From the NCBI GenBank assembly GCA_964584775.1, contig CAZPBC010000037.1, forward strand, positions 1-20,138: a DNA stretch of 20,138 nucleotides, written 5' to 3'. The notes below the pieces were generated by a model. That model was not told where the DNA came from. It saw nothing but the letters and a program-made list of their open reading frames with translations, and searched no databases. Within the stretch, counting starts at the first letter, position 1. Each line of letters opens with the position of its first letter. A program made the position numbers and the translations under genes. Shown here one piece after another: positions 1 to 6,640 of this stretch. The DNA comes from CAZPBC01 sp964584775. Lineage in GTDB: Bacteria; Chlamydiota; Chlamydiia; Chlamydiales; SLFE01.

Positions 1-661
1 CACGGTGTGCTTCAGCTCTAGTGTGAGGATATTCACTTGCAAGGGCCTTTTTAAAGTGAACTTCGGCTTGGGCGTAATCTTTTGCGATACCATGGCCACC
101 TTCCAAGTAGATCTTTCCAAGGCAATAGTGTGCCACAGCTTTGGTGTAGTCACTTCCACCTACAAGAGCTTGTTCTAAGAGCTTTTTGGCTTGGGCATAA
201 TCTTTATCTTCTGATTCTTCACCACTACCATAGAGGTGTTTTTTTCCTGTGAATAATGCTAGCTTTGCTGCTGTTTGATTTATCTTCTCTACGAAGCTAA
301 AAGGGCTATGACCTGCTACTCGTTCTCTCTGTGTGGGTCTAGGGTCTAATTCAGACGCTTCTCGTGGGCGTTTCTTACTTGCAAAATGTTTAATAACGAG
401 GTTGCTGACTCGGCTTGCGCGACTCCTCGTAGGATAATTAGGTCCTCTACTGAGAGAAATCAGGACTTCATTCCACTTGGCTTTACATTGTGCTGTGTCG
501 ACTTGAAGTTGGTCTAAAATTCTTGTGGCGACCTCACTCGTTCTATCGTTCAGCTGCTCTCGAAGTGAAAGTTTTTCTGAATCAGAGACCCCACTTGCCT
601 CGATTGCAATGTAGGCCTGAGCTATCTTTGAGAGACTGTTAAAAGAAATATCCAAAATCAT
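1..661 (-). CDS. Sel1-repeat protein, C-terminus cut by window edge (paralogue 1)
   Basis: The frame is open from an ATG at 661 to the left edge (220 codons visible). Residues 1-70 match the N-terminal helical domain of the two complete paralogues to the right: the AQAYIAI segment, a DRTSEVATRILDQLQVD stretch, and a conserved Cys near residue 59. A short block (VSNLVIKHF) and a basic linker starting KKRPRE at 96-101 follow, then the first Sel1-type unit with the LGKIYLEGGHG signature near 180-190. Sel1/TPR-like repeats form helical solenoids that mediate protein-protein contacts. No signal peptide is visible, so the protein is cytoplasmic or exported by a non-Sec route. The upstream sequence differs from that of the other paralogues: A+T rich, only a weak GAG 8 nt before the ATG, and no copy of their promoter cassette. 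Family assignment is firm; function is unknown. Confidence 0.85.
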   Translation of the reverse strand, partial: MILDISFNSLSKIAQAYIAIEASGVSDSEKLSLREQLNDRTSEVATRILDQLQVDTAQCKAKWNEVLISLSRGPNYPTRSRASRVSNLVIKHFASKKRPREASELDPRPTQRERVAGHSPFSFVEKINQTAAKLALFTGKKHLYGSGEESEDKDYAQAKKLLEQALVGGSDYTKAVAHYCLGKIYLEGGHGIAKDYAQAEVHFKKALASEYPHTRAEAHR

Positions 662-892
662 ATGAGTTACTCTATTTTTATAACTTAAAATTAGAAATAT
701 ATTAACATAATAATATTTAATTGTCGAATGGAAATGTCTGTTTAAAATTTATGTATGTTAAAGAAAAAGTTTCAGTATAGGAGCGTTTTCTTTGTTATTT
801 AGAAGTGAATGGACTCGATGAATTCAAAAAATTAATTGATAGAACCTTTTCAGAAAGGCAATCTTCTCCAAGAAAGCTAGTTAGCTTCACTT

Positions 893-2971
893 TTAGTGAG
901 TGGATCTATTCCAATGAAGAGTGGATTCGTCAAACGTGATACCTAATTCACGAAGAGTTTTTAATTCCCTATCTAAAGCATCTTTCTCTGATTGAGAGTC
1001 ACTTTTGTGGACTGCTTTATAAAAAACCCGTGCTACCTCAAAACAGGTCTCTGACTCTTGATCTTCTTGTCGGAGGTGATGGATCATCGCGAGGAAGATA
1101 TAGGCTAAAGCACTGAAAACTGGATGATTTTCTCTAAGTTCATCTTTGAAATGTTCAACTGCTTGGTCAAAATCAGTGGTGACTGTTTCGTCCCCAAAAA
1201 AGTAGATCCGTCCAAGGAGATGGCTCGCAGTCACCTTATTGAGTGTATTTCCTCCAAGAAGAGCCTTTTTGGCGTACTTTTTGGCTTTGGCGAAATCTCT
1301 GTTGAGACCAGGACCCCCATCATGATAGATTTTTGCTAGGAGAAGGCTTGCATCCGCTTTGCAGCGTGCACTTCCTTCCGCAATAGCCTTTTTGGCGTAC
1401 TCTACGGCTTTCACGAGATCTCTGTCTATGCCAGGGCCACCATCGTGATAGATTCTTGCAAGGAGCTCTTTCGCATCCGATTGGCAGCGTGCACTTCCTC
1501 CCTCCGTCGCCCGTTCAGCGTGTTCTTTTGCTTTGGCGACGTCTTTGCCTACACCATTCCCACCAAAGTAGTAGATATATCCAAGGAGTTGGTTCGCATT
1601 CGCCCTAATACTAGAATTTCCCTTATCAACGGCCTTTTTAGCGTATTCTTTAGCAAGAGTGAAATTTCTTTCGATACCATGACCACCATAACAGTGGATG
1701 TTCCCAAGGAATATCTCTGCTTCAGCTTTGCAGGAGACATCACTTCCCTCGAGAGCGCCTTCGAAGTGTCTTTTCGCCTTAGCAAAGTGTCTGTTTACAC
1801 CCGGGCCACCAGAAAAGTAGATATGTCCAAGGAGTCGGTGTGTATCAGCGATGGCGTCGACTTCTCCTCCTTTGAGACCCTTCTGGAGGTGCGCTTTAGC
1901 TTCAGCGTAATTTCTGTCTACACCATCCCCACCAAAAAAGTAGATGTATCCAAGGAACCTATTCGACACAGCGATGTAGGATGTATCCGCGCCACGAAGG
2001 ACTTGCTTGAAGTACTCATTAGCTTCGTAAAAATTTTTTTCAACTCCATGACCACCAAAATAGTAGATTCTTCCAAGGGAAAAAAGCGCCAACGCTTTGT
2101 AGGACGCTTCTCCAGCAATAAAAACCTGTTCGAAGTAGTCTTTAGATTTTTGAAAATCTTTTTCGACTCCAGGACCACCCAAATAGTAGATCATTCCAAG
2201 GAGTCTGAAGGCCTCAGGCTTGAAGAGTCCAACTCCTATGATCAGAGCTTGCTCGAGATGCGCTTTGGCTGTAGCGAAATCTTTTTCAACTCCATAACCA
2301 CCCAAATAGTAGATGTGTCCAAGGAGCTTGTTCGCCACTGTTGACTCAAGTGCATCTCCTTTGGCAAGAGCTATTTCCAAGTGCTCTACCGCTTTATCCC
2401 AATCGATGGAGACTTCAGCACCATAAAAGTACTTCTTTCCTTGTTCCAGGTCGAACGTTGCTGTTTCGACCTTTGCTAGTGTTCTTACTTCTTGAGGTGC
2501 AACCCTGCTTAGTGTTCTCCTTCTACTTGTCCGTCTTCTTTGGGTCGGTCTAAGGTCTAAAGGTGCTTCTCGAGGACGTTTTGTGCTTCCAAAACGATTC
2601 ATGACGAACTTGTTCACTTGGTATGTTAAGTTTTCTGATAAAGAGTGTGTCCTTTGATGTAGAGCAGGCTTAATACTTGCCCGTCCTCTGTCTTGAAAAT
2701 GTTGAATGACGTGTTCGCTGACTTGACCTTCGAGATTGCCTGCAAAAGTAAAAGACACTGGAGTAAGAGACTGCATGATTTCTTGTAATTGAGCTTCACA
2801 ACGCTCTGGGTCTACTTGAAGATCAGCTAAAATTTCATTTGCGACATCTGCTGTACTATCTCTTAGCCGGTTTTGGAGTAGGCGTTTATTTTCTTCAGGG
2901 ACTTCACTCACCTGAAGCGCGATATATGCCTTCGCTCTTGCGGAAAGTTCGTAAAATGAAGGTGAAATCAT
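893..2971 (-). CDS. Sel1-repeat protein, 692 aa, ten 41-residue repeats (paralogue 2)
   Basis: Predicted Sel1/TPR-like solenoid. Residues 1-95 form an acidic helical N-terminal domain shared with the paralogues. Residues 131-152 are strongly basic (KR, 12 residues, RRRTSRRR). A half-unit around 175-215 precedes ten regular 41-residue repeats at 216-625, most of them variants of LLGxIYYxGGxGVxKDFAKAK. A 67-residue cap (626-692) is nearly identical to that of paralogue 3, including ELGITFDESTL. Family proteins act as adaptors or scaffolds; no enzymatic motif is visible. There is no signal peptide. The start is supported by GAGGG 6 nt before the ATG and by alignment to paralogue 3. Oddity: about 35 extra residues between 90 and 125 look like an internal duplication of the QVSxxVIxHF block. 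It could be a secreted effector or an internal scaffold; the sequence does not decide. Confidence 0.9.
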   Translation of the reverse strand: MISPSFYELSARAKAYIALQVSEVPEENKRLLQNRLRDSTADVANEILADLQVDPERCEAQLQEIMQSLTPVSFTFAGNLEGQVSEHVIQHFQDRGRASIKPALHQRTHSLSENLTYQVNKFVMNRFGSTKRPREAPLDLRPTQRRRTSRRRTLSRVAPQEVRTLAKVETATFDLEQGKKYFYGAEVSIDWDKAVEHLEIALAKGDALESTVANKLLGHIYYLGGYGVEKDFATAKAHLEQALIIGVGLFKPEAFRLLGMIYYLGGPGVEKDFQKSKDYFEQVFIAGEASYKALALFSLGRIYYFGGHGVEKNFYEANEYFKQVLRGADTSYIAVSNRFLGYIYFFGGDGVDRNYAEAKAHLQKGLKGGEVDAIADTHRLLGHIYFSGGPGVNRHFAKAKRHFEGALEGSDVSCKAEAEIFLGNIHCYGGHGIERNFTLAKEYAKKAVDKGNSSIRANANQLLGYIYYFGGNGVGKDVAKAKEHAERATEGGSARCQSDAKELLARIYHDGGPGIDRDLVKAVEYAKKAIAEGSARCKADASLLLAKIYHDGGPGLNRDFAKAKKYAKKALLGGNTLNKVTASHLLGRIYFFGDETVTTDFDQAVEHFKDELRENHPVFSALAYIFLAMIHHLRQEDQESETCFEVARVFYKAVHKSDSQSEKDALDRELKTLRELGITFDESTLHWNRSTH
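1097..2326 (-). repeat. Ten 123-bp coding repeats (Sel1 units)
   Basis: Residues 216-625 of the 692-aa protein are ten units of exactly 41 codons, giving a 123-bp period. Units begin L-L-G/A-x-I-Y. The tenth is degenerate, losing the GGxG turn for GDET. The constant length suggests expansion and contraction by in-register recombination; the neighbouring paralogue has nine units. Confidence 0.85.
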
Positions 2972-3006
2972 AGTAAGCCCTCGGCTTTTATAATTTACAC
3001 ATTGAA

Positions 3007-3035
3007 TTCATATAGAAATTGGATCTATTTATCAA
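3007..3035 (-). promoter_or_regulatory. sigma70-like promoter of paralogue 2
   Basis: Minus strand: TTGATA (3030-3035), a 17-nt spacer, then TATGAA (3007-3012), about 36 nt before the ATG at 2971. The same architecture occurs at the same distance in front of the next paralogue, which supports function. The predicted leader is about 30 nt and ends in a GAGGG ribosome site. Confidence 0.6.
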
Positions 3036-3070
3036 GAGGAAATGTTTATTAAGTAGGTGAAAATTTAAAT

Positions 3071-3093
3071 AAACGCTCCTGATCGAAGCGTTT
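3071..3093 (-). terminator. Hairpin terminator after the 619-aa Sel1 gene
   Basis: On the minus strand AAACGCTTC, loop GATCA, GGAGCGTTT forms a 9-bp stem (one G-T pair) about 45 nt past the stop codon, followed by ATTTAAATTTT. The T tract is imperfect, so termination is probable rather than certain. Downstream of paralogue 2 only the first half of this sequence survives, near 780-795. Confidence 0.5.
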
Positions 3094-3138
3094 TCTTTGC
3101 GATAAAAGGGAGTAGGCGTCTCTATGAAGCTTGTTGCT

Positions 3139-4998
3139 TCACTCTTGGCGAGTGGATCTACTCCAATAAAGAGTGGATTCGTCGAACGTAATGCCTAATT
3201 CATGAAGATCCTTCAACTCACTCAATAAAAAATCTTTCTCAGGTTGAGAGCAGCCAACATGGGCATCTATATAAAAAGCCCGTGCTAGCTCAAAACACTT
3301 CTCTGACCCATGATACTCTCCTTGAAGGTGATGGATCATGGCAAGGAAGATATGAGTTAAAGCACTAAAACCTGGAAACCCTTCTCTAAGTCCAGCTTTG
3401 AGATAATCTGCTGCTTGCTCAAGATTTTTTGAGACTCCATCGCCACCATAAAAGTAGATTCTTCCAAGAAGATCGTTTGCACGAGCCGATATCGGTACAC
3501 CTTCTTCCTTAATTGCCTCTTCGGCGTATTTTTTTGCCTTTGCGAAATCTTTTTTTAGACCGTAACCCCCATAGTAGTAGCTTCTTGCAAGGAGCCAGAT
3601 GGCTTTAGCTTTGTGGCTTACACTTCCGCCCACAAGAGCCTTTTTGGCGTGTTCTGCAGCTCTGGCGTAATCTCTGTTGGGGTCTTGAAAGCCATAATAA
3701 TAGATTCTTGCAAGGAGGTAGTTGGTATAAGCTCTGCAGCGTGTACTTCCTCCAACGAGAGCTCTTTCCAGGTGCTGCTTGGCTTTGGTAAAGTCTTTTT
3801 GAATACCAGGACCCCCATCATAATAGATTCTTCCAAGAAGCTCATTCATATTAGATTGGACGGGTGTACTTCCTCTCTCAAGAGCCCTTTTGGCGTGCAC
3901 TTCGGCTTTGATGAAATCCCTCTCTTGTCTAGGCCCACCATAATAATAGATTCTTGCAAGGAGATCGTTCATGTAAGCTTTGCAGTATTCAGTCTGTCCT
4001 TTAAAGCCTCTTTCGATGTGTTCTATGGCTTTCGAGAAATCTTTTTGAACTCCATAACCACCATGATAATAGATCATGCCTAGGAATTTGTTTGCGTCAG
4101 CAGTAAAGAACACATCTTCTTCAACAAAAGCTTGCTCGAAGTGCTCTATTGCTTTAGCGAAATCTTTTTCAACTCCAAACCCACCCAAATAGTAGATCTT
4201 TCCAAGGAGTTTGTGGACTTCAGGCTCAAAGACTCCAACTCCTAACACAAGAGCTTCTTTGAAGTACTCTATTGCTTTAGCGAAATCTTTTTGAACGCCA
4301 AACCCACCTAAATAGCAGATCCTTCCGAGGAGTTTGTGGATTTTAGGTTTAAAGAATCCAGCTCCTATCTTAAGAGAGTCCTCTAGGTGCGTTTTGGCCT
4401 TAGCGAAATCTTTTTTAACTCCAAACCCACCCAAATAGTAGATGTATCCAAGGAACTTGTTTGCCTTAGTTGACGTGATAGCATCTGCTCTTTCAAGAGC
4501 TCTTTCAAGGTGCGCTTTGGCCTTAGCGAAATCTTTTTCAACTCCACGACCAAAATAGAAAATCTTTGCTTGTTTCATGTTGAACTCTACTGTTTCGTCC
4601 TTAAGTAGTGTTCTTTCTTCTTGAGGTGCAGCACTGCTACTTGTTCGTCTTCTAACAGAGGGACTAAGATCTGTAGGCACATCAAGCTGGCGTTTTGTAC
4701 CTTTAGGTGGTGTGCCTTCAAAATGCTGAATGACGAGGGTGCTAACTTGGTGTGAGAAATTCCCTAGTAAAAAAATAGACACTTGACCGAGAGATCTCAG
4801 AACTTCTTGTAATTTAGTTTCACAAAGTTCAGGGTCTACTTGAAGATCACTTAAAATTTCACTTGCAGCATTTGCGGTACGACGCTTTAGCTGGTCTCGG
4901 AGTATGTGTTGTGTTTCTTCATGAACTCCACTCGCTTGAATCGTGATGTATGCCTTAGCTGTTTGGGAAAGTTCATGAAAAGAAATTGGTGAAATCAT
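3139..4998 (-). CDS. Sel1-repeat protein, 619 aa, nine 41-residue repeats (paralogue 3)
   Basis: Closest relative of the 692-aa neighbour. The N-terminal helical domain (1-95) carries the shared SEILSDLQVDPELCE stretch. A basic linker at 102-118 has KR, 12 residues, then RRR. A partial unit is followed by nine 41-residue Sel1-type repeats at 182-550, and a 69-residue cap ends in ELGITFDESTLYWSRST. Repeats 1-3 resemble one another closely (LGGFGVxKDFAKA), suggesting recent local duplication. Repeats 5 and 7 have lost the GxG turn. There is no signal peptide, membrane segment or catalytic motif. The start is fixed by GAGGGG 5 nt upstream and by alignment. It has its own promoter and terminator, so it is probably monocistronic. 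The cellular role is unknown; a helical scaffold or effector is the family-level expectation. Confidence 0.9.
   Translation of the reverse strand: MISPISFHELSQTAKAYITIQASGVHEETQHILRDQLKRRTANAASEILSDLQVDPELCETKLQEVLRSLGQVSIFLLGNFSHQVSTLVIQHFEGTPPKGTKRQLDVPTDLSPSVRRRTSSSAAPQEERTLLKDETVEFNMKQAKIFYFGRGVEKDFAKAKAHLERALERADAITSTKANKFLGYIYYLGGFGVKKDFAKAKTHLEDSLKIGAGFFKPKIHKLLGRICYLGGFGVQKDFAKAIEYFKEALVLGVGVFEPEVHKLLGKIYYLGGFGVEKDFAKAIEHFEQAFVEEDVFFTADANKFLGMIYYHGGYGVQKDFSKAIEHIERGFKGQTEYCKAYMNDLLARIYYYGGPRQERDFIKAEVHAKRALERGSTPVQSNMNELLGRIYYDGGPGIQKDFTKAKQHLERALVGGSTRCRAYTNYLLARIYYYGFQDPNRDYARAAEHAKKALVGGSVSHKAKAIWLLARSYYYGGYGLKKDFAKAKKYAEEAIKEEGVPISARANDLLGRIYFYGGDGVSKNLEQAADYLKAGLREGFPGFSALTHIFLAMIHHLQGEYHGSEKCFELARAFYIDAHVGCSQPEKDFLLSELKDLHELGITFDESTLYWSRSTRQE
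3349..4455 (-). repeat. Nine 123-bp coding repeats (Sel1 units)
   Basis: Residues 182-550 of the 619-aa protein form nine consecutive 41-codon units. The neighbouring gene has ten in the same register, and the flanking N-terminal and cap domains align. The difference is therefore a gain or loss of one unit. Confidence 0.85.
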
Positions 4999-5033
4999 GC
5001 CAACCCCTCGGTTTTTATAATTTACACCTTAGA

Positions 5034-5062
5034 GTTATATCCAAGCTAAAGGGATTTATCAA
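5034..5062 (-). promoter_or_regulatory. sigma70-like promoter of paralogue 3
   Basis: Minus strand: TTGATA (5057-5062), a 17-nt spacer, then TATAAC (5034-5039). This is the same spacing and position as before the 692-aa gene, while surrounding bases have diverged. The -35 box overlaps the stop codon of the upstream remnant ORF, showing that the remnant was fused onto this gene's upstream cassette. Confidence 0.65.
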
Positions 5063-5223
5063 TTAGAAATGCTTGTTAAAACTCTATTGGCGGCCTCTGT
5101 CGTTCTATCTTGCAGTTGCATCTTGAGTGCAAGCTTTTCATCATCAGGGATTCGGCTTGCCTGAATCGCGACATGTGCCTGTGCTATCGGTGAAAGGTCA
5201 CCGAAAGTAATATTTAAGCTCAC
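5059..5223 (-). pseudogene. Truncated N-terminal remnant of a fourth Sel1 paralogue (54 codons)
   Basis: A GTG at 5223 preceded by AGGAG with 7-nt spacing opens a 54-codon frame. Its protein aligns with residues 1-50 of the three paralogues (pattern SPIAQAHVAIQAS, DRTTEAANRVLTS). Homology stops after VLTS and the frame ends within four codons. From there the DNA matches the upstream region of the two complete genes. The simplest reading is that recombination between gene copies deleted the rest. Its good ribosome site and position 27 nt after the peroxiredoxin stop mean a short peptide could still be made. It has no Sel1 repeats, so a Sel1 function is excluded. Confidence 0.75.
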
Positions 5224-5250
5224 TATAAAACTCCTATTTGTCGTCTCTTT

Positions 5251-5859
5251 TTAGACAGAAGCAGGCTCAGCTGTGGCTCCAGCGAAGTAGGTTTTAAGGC
5301 CTTCGGTGGTGGGCTTCATTGCTTGCTTGCCGTTTTTCCAGTTGGCGGGGCAAACCTCTCCGTTCTTTTCGTAGAAGATGAGAGCTTCGAGAGTGCGGAG
5401 CGCTTCGTCAACAGAGCGTCCGATGGGGAGATCGTTGATCAGTTGGTGACGGACGGTCCCTTCGCGGTCGATGAGGAAGAGTCCACGGTAGGAGATGCCT
5501 TCACCTGGGACGAGGACACCGTAGTTTTCTGCGATAGATTTGGTCACGTCAGCGAGGAGAGGGTATTCGACACCCTCAATGCCGCCGGCATTTTTAGAGG
5601 TGTTGAGCCAGGCGAGGTGGCAAAAGGCGCTGTCGGTAGAGCAACCGATCACTTCTGCGCCGAGCTTTTTAAAGTCGTGGAGACGTTCTTGGAAAGCGTG
5701 CAGTTCAGTGGGGCAGACGAAGGTGAAGTCCAGAGGGTAAAAGAAGAGGACGACATACTTATCGCGTAGGGATGAGAGTGAGAAGTTTTCTAAGATTTTT
5801 CCTTTTTCTACGGCTTTAGCAGAAAATTCAGGGGCTTTTTTTCCAACGAGGTTGGTCAT
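5251..5859 (-). CDS. ahpC: Typical 2-Cys peroxiredoxin (AhpC/TSA)
   Basis: Reduces hydrogen peroxide, organic peroxides and peroxynitrite in the cytoplasm using a thiol donor. The 202-aa protein has the peroxidatic motif at 46-51 (T46, FVCPTE with C49), the supporting Arg near 125 and the resolving Cys at 170 (EVCPANW). It also has a GGIEG loop near 92-96 and a C-terminal YF at 191-192; GGLG-like and YF features are linked to overoxidation-sensitive 2-Cys enzymes. The start is the ATG at 5859, chosen because AAGGAGA lies 5 nt upstream and the family begins here. Longer in-frame readings overlap the upstream hydrolase gene and add a basic tail unlike the family. It follows that gene by 11 nt, so it is probably cotranscribed. 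The reductant partner is not in this window. Confidence 0.95.
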   Translation of the reverse strand: MTNLVGKKAPEFSAKAVEKGKILENFSLSSLRDKYVVLFFYPLDFTFVCPTELHAFQERLHDFKKLGAEVIGCSTDSAFCHLAWLNTSKNAGGIEGVEYPLLADVTKSIAENYGVLVPGEGISYRGLFLIDREGTVRHQLINDLPIGRSVDEALRTLEALIFYEKNGEVCPANWKNGKQAMKPTTEGLKTYFAGATAEPASV

Positions 5860-5870
5860 GGGTTTTCTCC

Positions 5871-6509
5871 TTATCGATCTTGAAAGAGTTCGCGAGCTTG
5901 TCCTAGCCAACTCTCAGCACCAAGGGTGGTCGAGGGGCCATGGCCGGGATAGACGGTGGTCTCTTTCGGAAGTTGTTCAAGTTTTTTTAGCGATGTCCAC
6001 ATCGCTTCGCTGTCGGCTTTCGGAAAGTCGAGCCTTCCGATCGAGCCTTTAAAAAGGGTGTCACCAGAAAAGAGGAGTCCCTCTTTGGGTGAGTAAAAGC
6101 AGACACCACCGAGCGTATGGCCTGGGGTGTGGATCACGTCAAACTGGAGCGGACCGAAGGTGAGAGTCTCACCCTCAGTGATGAGGTGTTCTGCAGAGGT
6201 GGGTGGCACTTCACAGAAGAGGGGGAGTCCATCGGAGCCCGGACTTTCAAGGTTTTCCAGGTCGTTTTTGTGGATATAGAGGGAGGTCTTGAGCTCGTCT
6301 TTGAGGGCTTTCGCGTCGGCGGTGTGGTCGGTGTGTGAGTGGGTGAGGAGGAGGGCAGCACAGGAGAGACCGTTCTCTTTTAGAAAAGCGGGGATGAGTG
6401 CAAGTGCTCCTGGAGGAGCGTCGATGACCACAGCTGTCTGACTCTCGGGTTCGGAGACGACATAACAGTTAGTTTCGAGTGGACCTAAGGGAAAAGTTTT
6501 AACTTTCAT
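5871..6509 (-). CDS. Metallo-beta-lactamase-fold hydrolase, glyoxalase II-like
   Basis: A 212-aa binuclear-metal hydrolase. All ligands are visible: HxHxDH (H57, H59, D61, H62), H131 in HTPGHT, D150 in FSGDTLF, and H190 in YPGHG. The N-terminus (FPLGPLETNCYVV) and the SGDTLFKGSIGRLD block are typical of the short glyoxalase-II-like YcbL/GloB-type proteins, which hydrolyse thioesters such as S-lactoylglutathione. Substrate is not determinable: the protein lacks the C-terminal substrate domain of classical GloB. The start is one of two adjacent ATGs (6512/6509). Upstream frame extension is tRNA sequence, not protein. No Shine-Dalgarno is visible, because the tRNA 3' end lies only 12-15 nt upstream. 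It forms a unit with the peroxiredoxin, both being detoxification enzymes. Confidence 0.9.
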   Translation of the reverse strand: MKVKTFPLGPLETNCYVVSEPESQTAVVIDAPPGALALIPAFLKENGLSCAALLLTHSHTDHTADAKALKDELKTSLYIHKNDLENLESPGSDGLPLFCEVPPTSAEHLITEGETLTFGPLQFDVIHTPGHTLGGVCFYSPKEGLLFSGDTLFKGSIGRLDFPKADSEAMWTSLKKLEQLPKETTVYPGHGPSTTLGAESWLGQARELFQDR

Positions 6510-6524
6510 CATAAAATAAAGAAA

Positions 6525-6598
6525 TGCACTGGAGAGGACTTGAACCTCTGACCCCATGGTTCGTAGCCATGTACTCTATCCAACTGAGCTACCAGTGC
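6525..6598 (-). tRNA. tRNA-Arg, anticodon ACG
   Basis: A 74-nt cloverleaf. Acceptor stem GCACTGG/CCAGTGC is perfect with discriminator A. The D-arm is GCTC/GAGT, the anticodon stem CATGG/CCATG encloses loop CTACGAA (anticodon ACG), and the T-arm AGAGG/CCTCT encloses TTCAAGT. The layout matches bacterial tRNA-Arg(ACG), whose A34 is normally edited to inosine by TadA to read CGU/CGC/CGA. The CCA tail is not encoded (TTTC follows), so CCA-adding enzyme is required. It sits 42 nt after the biotin ligase stop, inside the minus-strand run. Confidence 0.95.
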
Positions 6599-6640
6599 AT
6601 GATCGTTCAAAGACCTCAAAATCATGCCTGAAAGGGCTGT

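Larger units (their letters stand above)
1..5223 (-). repeat. Tandem array of four Sel1-repeat paralogues
   Basis: Four members of one family lie head-to-tail on the minus strand: a partial gene (1-661), two complete genes (893-2971, 3139-4998) and a remnant (5059-5223). Similarity extends outside the coding regions. The sequences just upstream of the two complete genes align, and the regions just downstream share AGCGTTTTCTTTG. The unit of duplication was therefore gene plus flanks, about 2 kb. The array is more A+T rich than the bat block. Confidence 0.85.

Noticed and set aside
1445..2344. 299-codon open frame on the plus strand opposite the 692-aa Sel1 gene
   Set aside because: Its sequence repeats with the same 41-codon period as the Sel1 units beneath it, so one stop-free repeat makes a long shadow. 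It has no ribosome site and no family.
2975..2988. Small hairpin AAGCC-GAG-GGCTT around the ribosome site of the 692-aa gene
   Set aside because: In the paralogue the middle pair becomes an A-G mismatch rather than a compensating pair, so there is no support for a conserved regulatory structure.
5323..5769. 148-codon plus-strand frame within ahpC
   Set aside because: Antisense shadow of a well-identified peroxiredoxin; no start context or recognisable domain.
5860..5910. Upstream extension of the peroxiredoxin (17 extra basic residues)
   Set aside because: It overlaps the end of the hydrolase gene, lacks a ribosome site, and the internal ATG has AAGGAGA and matches the family start.
6513..6557. 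Upstream extension of the metallo-hydrolase
   Set aside because: The added residues translate the 3' half of the tRNA gene.
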